From NCBI RefSeq assembly GCF_964031085.1, contig NZ_OZ035001.1:1116001-1180000 (forward strand): DNA of 64,000 nt. The letters are read 5' to 3'. This document shows, in pieces, positions 51,690 to 63,056 of the stretch. The notes below the pieces were generated by a model. It made no database searches, was not told the origin of the DNA, and saw only the letters and a list, made by a program, of their open reading frames with translations. This DNA is from Spiroplasma endosymbiont of Asaphidion curtum. Lineage in GTDB: Bacteria; Bacillota_I; Bacilli_A; Mycoplasmatales; Nriv7. Position numbers and translations under genes: made by a program. The stretch's first letter is position 1. Every line of letters begins with the position of its first letter.

Positions 51690-52832
51690 GTGGATAAAAT
51701 ATTTAAATTAATAAATAGTATTAATATTGCTAGTATCTTTACTGTTCCCATTTTTGGTTGTAGTCGTTCTGTTATTGAACGAGCAGTTATTTTTGCTAAT
51801 CATCCATTAAGTATTTATGATAATGCAACAACAAAAAGATTTTATAATTCATCAATTGATATTTTAGATAATTATTGGATTATTGATAATTTGGCTGATA
51901 AGACTAATCAATTATTATTTTGACAAAATATGTTGAATATGCATACTAAAAATAAAACAAAATATTTTATTGCTTTAAATCATAATTTTGCTAATAATAT
52001 TCCTAATTTAACAAAAGAGTTAGAAAAGTCGTTTGCTACTGGTAATAAAATTATTACCTTAGATTATGATTATGTTCATAATTCTGTTAGTAATAAAATT
52101 GTTAATTTAGTTGAAATTAAATTTGATGTTTTGGCAATGGGTTATAATTTAGGATATCAATCAGGAATTTATATGTTAAAAAATAGTCAAGATTTTACAA
52201 TTATTAATAATAAAATTCAAGTTAGTGCTGTTGAATATTTAAATGATCAATTAGCACAACGATTAACTTTTGGATTTCAACAAGGACTGTATCAAGCACA
52301 AATTGATAGTAAGCAAGATGCTGGTTATGAGTTTAATTTTGTTGATTGACAAACGCCAATTGATAATCGTGATCCTTTAATTGGATCTGATTTGAATAGT
52401 AATAATATGTATAGTATTGCAAAAGCATTATTAGAAAATTATCAAGTTAGTTTAATTTTTAATCCATTATTATTATATAGTAATAATTTAGTAAAAGCTT
52501 TTGTTGATAATAATGATAATTTAAAAAAACATTATCTTGTTAGTGTTGATATTATGAATAAAGAAAAATATCATATTAAATCCAAAAATTATTTACTTGC
52601 TAGTATTAATCGTAATTTTATTGGTATTTTGTCTAAAATTTATCATTCTGAGGAAATAAAACCACAGTTATTAACTGATTGAAATTTTGTTAGTAATGTT
52701 ATTGTTGATATCCAAGATATTAAATTTTCTCATCAACAATTTGATAATAATAAATTTGTGTGGAAGCCTTTGCAATGTAATGTTGTTAATGCTCCATTAT
52801 CACAACATTTTTGTAAAGAGGGAAATAACTAA
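51690..52832 (+). CDS. BMP-family substrate-binding lipoprotein (nucleoside-type ABC importer)
   Basis: 380 residues. GTG start at 51690 with AAGGTGGG upstream. The N-terminus has a lipobox-like IFTVPIFGC (Cys about 24), so the protein should be anchored outside the cell. The body resembles basic membrane protein (BMP) binding domains only weakly (LAMGYNLGYQSGIYML, GFQQGLYQAQ, SDLNSNN). The call leans on context: it overlaps by one codon step (TAATG) an ATPase and two permeases of the nucleoside-type importer. Probably captures nucleosides or similar for salvage. Two TGA codons are Trp. Confidence 0.75.
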
Positions 52833-54502
52833 TGTCATCACCTTTAATTGAATTTAATAATGTTTATAAACAATATCAAGATAATTTAGTTTTGAATAAT
52901 ATTACTTTAAAGGTAAATTTTGGTGAAATTCATGCCTTAGTTGGTGATAATGGGGCTGGTAAAACAACTTGTGTGCGTTTATTAGCTGGTTTAGAAAATC
53001 CAACAAATGGTGTGATTAAAGTTGCTAATAAACGCATCGGACAGTTTTTTGCTCCTAAATATCAAATTAGTTATGCTGGACAAGATACTTACTTTATTTC
53101 TGATTTTAGTGTTCGTCAAAATATAGTTTTGGGAAATGAACCACAATTTTTGAAAATATTTATTAATTGAACAAAGACTGAAATTAAAATTGAAAAATTA
53201 ATGCGGAAGTATAAAATTTATGTTGACTTAAATAAACAGTTTGGGATTCTTTCATTATCAGAACAAAGAAAGGTGACATTATTAAGAGCTTTGTACCAAA
53301 AACCACGAATTTTAGTTTTAGATGAGCCAACAGTTGGTTTACCTTTAGAACAAGAAGAGGAATTTTTACCAATTTTTAAATCTTTTATTAAAGATAAAAT
53401 TACAGTAATTTTTTCAACACGAAGTAAAGAGTTTGCTAAAGCAGTGTCAAATCATTATTCGTTATTAAATAAAGGTCGGATTGTGTGGACAAAGCATAAT
53501 AAAAATGTTTTAAAAGTAAAGAAAATTCAACATAAATATTGAACAACAATGATTGACCATAAAAAAGAATCTTTTAAAAAAAGGGAATTAGTATTATATG
53601 CTGAAGATATTAGTTTTAATAAACGCAATTATCCAAAGTTAGAAGGTATTGATTTAATTTTACAAGTTGGTGAAATTTTAGGGGTTTATGATCGCACAAA
53701 TATTAGTAGTTCTTTAATTGGGGATATAATTTCAGGAAAAACTAAATCACCAACAGTAAGAATATTTTTTAAAAATGATAGTATTAATAAAAAAAATCAG
53801 GCGTATCGTTATAAATTAGGCATTGATTTAGTACCAGAAAACTTTTTACAAGATGCAACTATTGATACTTATTCTTTAATTGATAATTTTATTTTATGGC
53901 ATCATAATAATCCTAAATATTTAAATGCTGGAGTTTTAAGGCGTGATGATATTTGATTTAAATTAAAAAAAATTTTACAAAATTATCAAATGCCTGATTT
54001 TATTAATGGTAATAGTATTGCCAATATTTTATCTAATGGTGAATTACAAAAATTTGTTTTAGCAAGGACATTAGAAACTAATCCTAAGGTTGTTATTTTA
54101 GTTAATCCGTTAATGCATTTAGATAATGATTCAGCAAAGTTGATTATTAGTCGTATTATTGCATTGCAAAAAAAAGGGGTAGCATTTCTTTTAATTGATT
54201 GTGATTCTCATCTTTTAGAATTATTAGCTAATCGAGTGACGGTTATTCAAAATGGCAGAATGGTTGCTACTTTAGAAGGGGATGATGTTAAAAGTAATAT
54301 TTTAAATAATCCGCTGATTCTTTCTAAAAAACGCGAAGATTTGATTGATAAACATATTCAAATTACTAAAAGTGAATTAAAATATAAAAGTATTTCCCGA
54401 AAAGTTTTATTGTGACAAAAAATTATTAATAAAATTACAACAGTTAAAGATAAAATTGTGCAAGTAATAGAGACAATTAAAATAAGGATTACTGGTGGTT
54501 AA
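52832..54502 (+). CDS. ABC transporter ATPase with two nucleotide-binding domains (nucleoside/sugar type)
   Basis: 556 residues with two ABC domains in tandem, as in Nup/Rbs-type importers. First domain: Walker A GDNGAGKTT (about 39), signature LSLSEQRK, Walker B ILVLDEP. Second domain: the Walker A region is degenerate (GVYDRTNISSS), the signature reads ILSNGELQK and the Walker B VVILVNPL lacks the catalytic Glu, so only one composite site is probably active. The start overlaps the stop of the lipoprotein gene (TAATG). TGA codons read as Trp occur at 53168, 53540, 53954 and 54413. Confidence 0.88.
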
Positions 54503-54504
54503 AA

Positions 54505-55632
54505 ATGAATATTATAAGAAATTTTTGAACTAACAAAAAATTAAAAGCAGTAACTGTCGTTTCATTAACAGTAGTTTTACTTTTTGTCTTATCGGCAATA
54601 ATTTTTATGCTTTTTAGAGTTAGTTCTTTGAAAGCATATTATACATTATTTTTAGTGCCTTTTAATGATATTAATCATTTTCATAATTTTGTAAATTCAT
54701 TTTCATATTTGCTATTAGCATCATTAGCATCATTAGTAGCATTTCGGTTTCGAATTTATAATCTTGGAGTTATTGGGCAAATGATTATCGGGGCAACAAT
54801 AACATTTATGCTTTCACGATTATTAACCTCCGTTGGTATTACTACTAAATTTGCAACAATGTTATTAATTTTAGTATCTATTACCGTTGGGGCATTGTAT
54901 GCTCTAATTGCTGGTTTTTTTAAAACTTATTTTAAAATTAATGAAATGGCATCAACTTTGTTGCTTAATATTATTGCTTTTAATATTTATTATCATTTGC
55001 CAGAATGAAGTCAATATAATGATGGTATTATTGATAATAATGCTTCTTTAATAATTAAATTAAGTATGATGGTTTATTTTTCCATTGCAATTTTTATTGC
55101 TTTATTTATTTATGGTTTTGTAACTATTTTATTAGATCGTCGTGTGTTTGGTTTTCGTTTAGAATTAATGGTTGTTAATGCTGAAGCCGCTCAATATGCA
55201 AGATTAAATCCTAATGCTAAACAATTAATTATTATGACAATTTCAGGAGCAATTGCTGGAATAGCAGGGTATACTTATTTTGTTGCTAATTTAAATAAAT
55301 TAGGAACATTAAGTTCAACAATGTTACAAGAATTTGATAATTTACTGATTCCTTTATGAGCATTTAATTCTCGTATTGGTGTTTTGTTGCTTAGTATTTT
55401 AGTTGGTTTAATTCGTTCGCAAACCCAATTTCTTTCGCTTACATCATTTGATTATGAAATTATTAATATTATTTTTTCATTTTGTATTATCATTTCTGTT
55501 TTAGTAAGTTATATTATTTTATGAAAACAAGAACCGAAGTTTTTAATTAATTTTAGAATGCGAGAGTCGTTAGCAAATCAACGACATGATGTTAATGATG
55601 AAACTAATATAGTTAATAAGGGGCGATGATAA
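54505..55632 (+). CDS. ABC transporter permease (nucleoside type), subunit 1
   Basis: 375 residues, eight to ten hydrophobic segments. YNLGVIGQMIIGATI and KINEMASTLLLNIIAF are typical of BPD_transp_2 (RbsC/NupP-like) permeases, with a coupling segment FRLELMVVNAEAAQYA. The C-terminus is charged (RESLANQRHDVNDETN). It starts 2 bp after the ATPase stop and overlaps the next gene. Three TGA codons, including the last codon before TAA, are Trp. Confidence 0.88.
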
Positions 55633-56528
55633 TTATGAATATTATTAATATTTTTATTAGTAGTTTATCATTATCAGCACCATTACTATTTGCAGTTGTG
55701 GGATGTATAATAATGCAAAAAGCTGGGATTTTAAATTTTGGTGTTGATGGGGTAATGATTTTGGGTGGTTTATCGTATGCAATTATTATTAAACAATATT
55801 TATTTCTTGGTGATAATATTTGTTTTTTAGGTTTTTGTTTAGCATTTATTATTGGTATGGGATTAGGTTCAATTCATGCGTTATTAACGGTTTCTTTAAA
55901 AACTAATCAGTTTCTTGTTTCATTTATTTGAAATTATTTGGCTTTAGGTTTAAGTTCGCTAGTTTTAATATTTAATTATGGGCAAAGAACATTAGATGCT
56001 AATGAAATTTTTATTGCTCCGATATATATCGGATATCCGTTATCTTTAGTTTTTATTTTTAATGTTATTTTAATATTATTTGTTTCTTGTTTTTTCTTTT
56101 TAACGCGACCGGGATTATATTTTAAAGCAGCTGGGAAAAATGCTGTTGTTTTAACATTAAGTCAAATAAATGTTATTAAAATTCGTTATTTAGCAGTTAT
56201 TGTTGGATTTGGTTTAATATCATTAGGCGGAGCATTTTTTACAAATCAAAAAGGCAGTTTTGATGTTAGCATTAATAATGTTGGATTAATTGCTTTTGCG
56301 ATTGTGGCATTAAGTCAATGAGCAATATTTAGAAGCGTATTTTTTACTTATTTAGTAACAGTTTTACTTGAATTTAGTGGATTTTTACGACAAGATAGTA
56401 ATAAGTGATGATGGACAATATTACCGTATGTTTTACCATTATTAATTGCCCCAATATTTGCATTATATAAAAAAAATGATCGGATACCAAAAATGTTAAA
56501 TATCCCTTATACAAAGGAAAAAAGTTAA
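55626..56528 (+). CDS. ABC transporter permease (nucleoside type), subunit 2
   Basis: 300 residues, the partner permease. The motif KAGILNFGVDGVMILGG near residue 32 is typical of the second subunit, and FKAAGKNAVVLTLSQIN is the coupling region. Two ATGs are possible: 55626 overlaps the previous gene and 55635 has better RBS spacing from AAGGGG; the longer form is given. It ends one base before rsmG, so rsmG is in the same operon. TGA codons are Trp (SQWAIFR, NKWWW). Confidence 0.87.
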
Positions 56529-56529
56529 G

Positions 56530-57216
56530 ATGTTTGTTAGTTTATTAAAGAAAATAAATATTGTTTGTTCCAGTGAACAACTAAAACAATTAGAAAAATA
56601 TTTTGAATTATTGCAACAATGAAATGAGAAAATGAATCTCACAACAATAATTAATAAAGAAGAAGTTTATCAAAAACATTTTTTTGATTCATTGTTATTA
56701 ACAAAAAATGTTGTTTTAGAACAACAACTAATATGTGATGTTGGCACTGGAGCTGGATTTCCGGGAATCGTTATTAAAATTTTATTTCCGAAGATTAAAT
56801 TATTTCTTGTTGAAGCAATTACTAAAAAGTGTTTATTTTTACAAGTAGTAGTTGAGAATTTATTTTTAAAAGATGTAACGATTATTAATAATCGTGTTGA
56901 AAATATTGCTATTCAATATCGTGATTTTTTTGATATTGTTACTGTTAGAGCGGTTGCTAAATTAAATATGTTATTAGAATTATGTGTGCCGATTGTAAAA
57001 GTTAAAGGAATATTTATTGCTTTAAAATCAGAAACTAGGGAAGAATTATCTAATAGTCAAAATGCTTTAAAAGTTTTAAATACAAAGTTAATATCTATTT
57101 ATAGTAGTAATTGAGATTTTTTAGGTAAAAGAACAATTTTATATTTTATTAAGCAAAAAGCGATTGATAAATTATATCCGCGAGATTTTGCTAAAATAAA
57201 ACAGCAACCATTATAA
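56530..57216 (+). CDS. rsmG: 16S rRNA (guanine527-N7)-methyltransferase
   Basis: 228 residues. SAM-binding motif CDVGTGAGFPGIVIKILFP (about 73), LVEAITKKCLFL, and VTVRAVAKLNMLLEL are all typical of RsmG (GidB). NEKMNLTTI near residue 35 is also characteristic. Two TGA codons are Trp. It is followed after 79 bp by parA, the order known near bacterial origins of replication. Confidence 0.94.
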
Positions 57217-57295
57217 TTTTTAATAAAACTCTTGTTATAATGTTAATATAATTAGGTAAAATATTTGTGAATCTTAAAAAAGGAAGTTAAAATCT

Positions 57296-58069
57296 ATGGC
57301 TAAAGTAATTGCAATTGCTAATCAAAAAGGTGGTGTTGGCAAAACGACAACATCAATAAATCTTGCTGCTGGTTTAGGCAGATATGGACAAAAAGTTTTG
57401 CTGATTGATTTAGATCCACAAGGAAATACTACAACAGGAATTGGTGCTGATAAAAGTAAAATTGAAAAGTGTATGTTTGATGTTTTAGTTAATGATAGTG
57501 CTCTTAGTGAAATTATTCAAAAAAATGTTTGTCAAAATGTTGATTTAGCACCAGCAACATTATCATTAGCAAGTGCTGACTTACATTTATTGGAACAATC
57601 TAAAGATAAGCAAAACATTTTGCTTGATAAGTTAAAAGGTATTCTTAATAATTATCATTATATTATTATTGATTGTCCCCCATCATTAGGATTATTAAAT
57701 CGTAATGCATTAAGTGCATCTAATACAGTAATTATTCCGATTCAAGCCGAATATTATGCTTTAGAAGGATTAACACAATTGTTAACTTCAATTAGATTTG
57801 TTCAGCAAAGAAGTAATAAAAATTTAACTATTGAAGGTATTTTATTAACAATGTTTGATAGTAGAACAAAGTTATCGTATGAAGTAATGCAAGAAGCACA
57901 AAAGTATTTTAAAGAGAAAGTATATAAAACCTATATTCCGCGAAATATTAAAATATCAGAAGCGCCATCAAATGGGGATGACATTTTTAGTTATGCTGAA
58001 AATTCATCGGGTGCAATTGCTTATATGGAACTAGTTAAGGAGGTATTGCTAAATAATGGCACAAAATAA
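57296..58069 (+). CDS. parA: Chromosome partitioning ATPase ParA/Soj
   Basis: 257 residues. Deviant Walker A KGGVGKTTT (about 11-19) with both lysines, LLIDLDPQGNTT (Walker A'), IIIDCPPSLG (Walker B). It contains no Trp and so no TGA codon. Moves or positions the chromosome origin together with ParB. RBS AAAAGGAAG. Its last 14 bases overlap parB. Confidence 0.95.
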   Translation: MAKVIAIANQKGGVGKTTTSINLAAGLGRYGQKVLLIDLDPQGNTTTGIGADKSKIEKCMFDVLVNDSALSEIIQKNVCQNVDLAPATLSLASADLHLLEQSKDKQNILLDKLKGILNNYHYIIIDCPPSLGLLNRNALSASNTVIIPIQAEYYALEGLTQLLTSIRFVQQRSNKNLTIEGILLTMFDSRTKLSYEVMQEAQKYFKEKVYKTYIPRNIKISEAPSNGDDIFSYAENSSGAIAYMELVKEVLLNNGTK

Positions 58070-58958
58070 GGATTTAATAAATAAAAGAACATTATCGGTT
58101 AAAGGATTAGATAAGATTTTTGGTGAAGAAATTAATGATTTAATTAGTGAAATTGAAACAAATGATGAAATTAAACAAAATGCGATTGAAATTTCACTAA
58201 ATGAAATTCGTAGTAATCCTTATCAACCACGAATTGTTTTTGACGATGCTGAGATTACACAATTAGGACAATCAATTGTTAAACATGGGGTTATTCAACC
58301 AATTATTGTTAAGAAATCAATTAATGGTTATGAAGTTGTTGCTGGTGAAAGAAGAATGCGTGCTTGTAAAAAGATAGGATTAACACATATTGCAGCAATT
58401 ACTATTAATTTATCTGATAAACAAATGATGGAAATTGCTTTAATTGAAAATATTCAACGAGTTGATTTAAATACCATTGAAGAAGCACAAGCATATCGTG
58501 ATTTAATGAATAAATTAGATTTAACTCAAAGTGAAGTGGCAATGCAAGTCGGAAAGTCACGATCACATATTGCTAATATTATGCGAATTTTAAATTTACC
58601 GCAAAAAATACAAGATTATGTTTTAAATGGTCAATTAACGATGGGGCAGGTGAAGCCATTATTAGCTTTTCAAGATGATGTGGAATTAATTTCTCGTTTA
58701 AGTGAACGCATTTTTAAAGAAAATTTAACATCTAGAAAAGTTGAAGATATTGTTCGTTCGTATCAATTACAAATTGGTAAGAAAAATAAAAATGAACAAA
58801 AAACTGTTGTCATGCCAAAGTCAGAATATACAACTGTTGCTGAAAGAATGATTAGAACTTTAGGAACTAAGGTTGTTATTGATGATAATCGTATTGTCAT
58901 TAAGTTTTCTAATGATAAGGATTTGAATCGAATTTTGGCAATTCTTAAAATTATTTAA
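58056..58958 (+). CDS. parB: Chromosome partitioning protein ParB/Spo0J
   Basis: 300 residues. N-terminal CTPase/ParB-Nuc domain with IRSNPYQPR (about 52) and the CTP-binding VVAGERRMRACKKIG (GERR motif), then a helix-turn-helix LTQSEVAMQVGKSRSHIANIMRIL (about 155-178), a linker and the C-terminal dimerisation segment. Start ATG 58056 overlaps parA. No exact parS site (TGTTTCACGTGAAACA) was noticed in the window by eye. An IS5-type remnant starts one base after the TAA. Confidence 0.94.
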   Translation: MAQNKDLINKRTLSVKGLDKIFGEEINDLISEIETNDEIKQNAIEISLNEIRSNPYQPRIVFDDAEITQLGQSIVKHGVIQPIIVKKSINGYEVVAGERRMRACKKIGLTHIAAITINLSDKQMMEIALIENIQRVDLNTIEEAQAYRDLMNKLDLTQSEVAMQVGKSRSHIANIMRILNLPQKIQDYVLNGQLTMGQVKPLLAFQDDVELISRLSERIFKENLTSRKVEDIVRSYQLQIGKKNKNEQKTVVMPKSEYTTVAERMIRTLGTKVVIDDNRIVIKFSNDKDLNRILAILKII

Positions 58959-58959
58959 T

Positions 58960-59517
58960 AGATTTCTTGCATTACTTATTAAAATAATTACAAATTATTT
59001 GTAAATAAAAAATACTATATAGTAATTTCTAACTTTTATTAGGTTAATACTTATGGATTTTATTAAATGTGTAAATTTTGACACAACAAAAAATTATTTT
59101 ATTATTTAAATTTAATTTTAAATAAATATTTTATGTTATCTATAATTGCAAATTATAAATTGAAGCAATTAAATTAAATCTTAAACTAAATCGTTTTCTA
59201 CGATTACGATATTTTTCAGTAATAATTTTAAATTTTTTAAGAATAGCAAAAATATTTTCAATAATAATTCTCATTTTTGAAATTAATTTATTATTATGTT
59301 TTTGTTCTTTATTTAAAGGGTTTTTCTTTGTTTTTTTCTTAGGTATTAGAACATTACTATGAATTTTTTGTATTCCTTGATAACCATTATCAACTATTAA
59401 TTTAGTATTTTTTAAAATTGGGATTTTTGATTCTTTAAATAAACAAAAATCATGCTTTTTACCGAGAGAAAAATTTGTTGCAATTTTATTTACTTGCACT
59501 TACAAGTATAATTCAGC
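58960..59517 (-). mobile_element. IS5-type family B remnant (3' part) joined to an IS30 scrap
   Basis: 58960-59480 is the 3' non-coding end plus the second transposase frame (minus, to ATNFSLGKKHDF). The end reads AGATTTCTTGC instead of AGACTTCTTGC. At TTGCAATT the sequence passes into the last 38 bp of an IS30 left end (to 59517), so a nested IS30 and the rest of the IS were deleted by recombination at a short homology. The frame 59140-59499 is not a gene of its own. Confidence 0.82.
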
Positions 59518-59703
59518 AATTAAATAATTTTGTGTAAAATAAATCAGATTTTAATTTTTTTTATTGTTTAGAAAAATTTAAATTTTATTAAGATTATTGG
59601 TATAATTAATAGATAAATATTTGTTTTAATAAATTAGTATTTTATACTATTAAAATTTTATTTATTAATTAAATATTAAATATGAAAGAGGAATAAAGAA
59701 ATT

Positions 59704-60804
59704 ATGTCTTTAAAAGCAGGAATTGTTGGATTACCTAATGTTGGAAAATCAACATTATTTAATGCCATTACCAATTCTAAAGTTGAAGCAGCAAATTATC
59801 CTTTTACAACGATTAATCCTAATGTTGGTATTGTTAAAGTACCAGATAGTAGACTTAATAAGTTGGAAGAAATTTTTCAACCTGAGAAAATTATTGCTAA
59901 TAATTTTGAGTTTACGGATATTGCGGGGCTTGTTAAAGGAGCATCATTAGGACATGGATTAGGTAATAAGTTTTTAGGTCATATTCGTGAAGTTGATGCT
60001 ATTTGTGAAGTTGTGCGTTGTTTTGATGATAGTGATGTTAATCATGTTGAAAATACGATTGATCCGATTAGAGATATTGAAATTATTAATTTAGAATTAA
60101 TTTTAGCAGATTATGATATCGTTATTAAAATATTACAAAAATTAGAAAAACTTGTTAAAAATGATAAAAATCCAGTTTTAATGAAAGAAATTAATTTATT
60201 AAAGAAAATTAAAGAAGCGTTATTTGATGGTAAACCGATTCGTCGTTTAGAATTAACAGTTGAAGAAGTTAATCTGATTAAACATTATAGTTTTTTAACT
60301 AGTAAACCGATTTTGTATATTGCAAATATTAGTGAAAAAGATTTAGTGGATAAAACTAATAAGTGAGTTGAAAAAGTTAAGGATTATGCTATTGCTGAGA
60401 AATCACAAGTTATTGTTATTTGTGCAAAAACAGAATTAGAAATTTCATCATTAGAAGATAATGATAAAAAAGAGTTTTTAAAATCATTAAATTTAGAAAC
60501 ATCAGGTTTAGATCAAATGATATCAAAAACATATCGGACATTAGGTTTATCAACATTTTTTACAGCTGGTAAGAAAGAAGTTCGTGCTTGAACATTTAGA
60601 AGTGGTATGGATGCTGTTGAATGTGCTAGTATTATTCATACTGATATTTCTCGTGGTTTTATTAAATTAGAAGTTTATAGTTATGATGATTTAGTTAAAT
60701 ATGGTAGTGAGAATGCGGTTAAATTGTCAGGAAAGTTGCGATTTGAAGGAAAAAATTATTTAATTTCTGATGGTGATATTTGTTATTTTCGTTTTAATGT
60801 TTAA
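59704..60804 (+). CDS. ychF: Ribosome-binding ATPase YchF (Obg family)
   Basis: 366 residues. P-loop GLPNVGKSTLFNA (about 9-21), switch YPFTTI and DIAGLVKGASLGHGLGNKFLGHIREVDAI; the G4 motif usually NxxD/E reads IANISEKD, typical of YchF's preference for ATP. The C-terminal TGS domain includes RAWTFRSGMDAVECASIIHTDI with GFI after it. RBS GAGGAAT. Two TGA codons are Trp. Upstream 59518-59700 is A/T-rich with promoter-like TATAAT near 59593. Confidence 0.95.
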
Positions 60805-61241
60805 GGTCTTTAAGTTATTGAACATTTTTATGTACAATAAAGTAATTATTATAGTAGACTTGGTACATAACTATAACTAGCTTAATTCAAAATTATATAT
60901 TCCTGAAATTAAGTTAAATCGTAATCCAAATCTTCTAATCTTATTGCGATAACGATAAACTAGTATTTTAAATCTTTTTAATCTAGCAAAAACATGTTCA
61001 ATGGCAATTCTAACTTTACTTAAAAAGCTATTATATTCCTTTTTATTTGGATTTAAAGGATTATTTTTACTCTTTTTAATTGGCAATAATGTATTTTTAT
61101 GAACATTTTGCAAACCTTGATATCCTGAATCAGCAATTAATTCTAATTTTGGATTTATAAGTGTATTTGATTTTAAAAATAACTTATAATCATGAATACT
61201 GCCATAACAAAAATCTACTGAAATAATTTTATTGTTAAATA

Positions 61242-62323
61242 GCTGAATTATACTTGTAAGTGCAAGTAAATAAAATTGCAAAAAATCTCATATAAAAATT
61301 TCATGATGCTAAGTTTATTTTAGAAAAAACAAAGCAAGGAGTTTTTATATGGGTTACAAACATCTTGGCATATATGAAAGAATTTATATTGAGAATCAAT
61401 TGAAGTTTAAAGTAAAAATTAGTGAAATAGCTAAAAATCTTAATCGAAGTATTAGTACTATTATTCGAGAAGTCAATAGAAATAAAGATAGTAATCATTA
61501 TTTTTCATTAATTGCACAAAATAAAGCAGAAAACAGAAAACAATCACATGTTTATTTTCATAAGTTTAAAAATAGAGAATTAGTAAAATATGTACAACAA
61601 AAATTACTATTAGGTTGATCGCCTGAACAAATTTATGGCAGAATTAAAAATTTTCATAAAGAATGAATTATTAGTTTTAAAACAATTTACAATTGAATTT
61701 ATTCTGGATTACTTGAAAAAGTTACTAATAAAAATTTAAGAAGAAAAGGTAAGAAACGAAAATCTCAAGAAAATCGCGGTAAATTTAATGGTAAATCAAT
61801 TAAAGAACGAAATATTAATGTTAATAATCGTATAACTGTTGGTCATTGAGAAGGTGATACTGTAGTATCATCACGAGGTAAAAGTAAATCATGTTTAATA
61901 ACTTTAGTTGAAAGAACATCAAGATTTACTTTAGCAATGTTAGTTGAAAATAGAACTACTAAAGTTGTTAACGAAAACATTAGCCATTATTTATCAATTC
62001 TTCCAAATAATCTTGTTAAGACTATAACATTTGATAGGGGTAAAGAATTTTCTAATTGACAACAACTTGAAAAAAATTTAAATGTGAAAATTTATTTTGC
62101 TAATGCGTATTCGCCTTGACAAAGAGGTACTAATGAAAATACTAATGGTTTAATTAGAGAAAAATTTCCTAAAAAATTTAATTTTTCAAATACTACTAAA
62201 AATGCAGTTCATAAATTTATATTGTCTTTAAACCAAAGACCAAGAAAAATACTAAATTATCTTTCACCAATCGAATATTTGGTTAGAAAAATAATTTAGT
62301 TGCACTTAACTTTACAATTTGGC
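61242..62323 (+). mobile_element. IS30-family element, copy 7
   Basis: 1082 bp. The host IS reads GTTAAATAAATC when rebuilt, and ATA is present on both sides, a 3-bp target duplication. Confidence 0.94.
61349..62299 (+). CDS. IS30-family transposase
   Basis: 316 residues, majority sequence, intact. Confidence 0.95.
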
Positions 62324-62845
62324 ATAAATCAATAATTATTTGTGATTTTAATGAATGTTGCCTTTTCTTACCAGAAAATAATAATTTTAGTTTTTTTTAA
62401 TTCTTTCAATTGGAATTTCTGTAGCATCAATTGCTAATAAATTATTATTAGTACCCTTATTTTCCAATAATATCTTTTTGCCAGGTATATGAAAGTGACT
62501 ATTTTTTATTAGAGTATTTTCAACTCAAAAGATATTACGAATACAACTAACATGACTAATATTATATTTTTTGCAATAATACGATATGTACTATATTCTT
62601 TTCAGTATTCTAAAGTCATAAGTAATCTTTGCTCTATTGATAATTTATTTGGTCTACCACCAATTTGTTTTTGTTTAGCTTCAGCTTTTTTTAAAATTTC
62701 TACCATTTTCATGAAAGTTTTATATTTTATGCCTATTAGACTATAAAATTCATTTTCGTCTTTGTATTTATCTAACATTTGTACTTCACCTAGGAAATAA
62801 TATTATCAAAATAGTAGATAAAATTAAAGGTTATGTACCAAGTCT

Positions 62846-62889
62846 AGTGTAAAATAAATTAGTAGTTAAAAACTAATTTATTTTACACT
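62846..62889. terminator. Perfect hairpin flanked by an IS and a MITE
   Basis: 18-bp perfect stem (AGTGTAAAATAAATTAGT and complement), 8-nt loop. Likely the old terminator between ychF and gltX. The family A IS ends at its left base and the MITE begins at its right base. Confidence 0.65.
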
Positions 62890-63033
62890 AGACTTGGTAC
62901 ATAACTATAACATTTTGCACCTACCAAACTATAAAATTCACTTTCATCTTTATATTTATCTAATATTTGTGCTTCATCTAGAAAATAATATTATCAAAAT
63001 AGTAGATAAAATTAAAGGTTATGTACCAAGTCT
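62890..63033. mobile_element. 144-bp MITE, family A, copy 4
   Basis: Same length and ends as the other three. It lies 23 bp before the gltX start, so any gltX promoter must lie inside it or have been displaced. Confidence 0.86.
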
Positions 63034-63056
63034 ATTAAAAGAAATGGAGATAATAG

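Larger units (their letters stand above)
60856..62845 (-). mobile_element. IS5-type element family A, copy 3, with nested IS30
   Basis: Without the IS30 and its ATA duplication it is about 905 bp. The second frame (60877 to about 61241, then 62327 onward) is split at IDLFNN by the IS30. The first frame is also damaged: AATATTATATTTTTTGC has six T where seven are needed. The slippery run has eight A. Right end at 62845 touches a hairpin. Confidence 0.88.
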
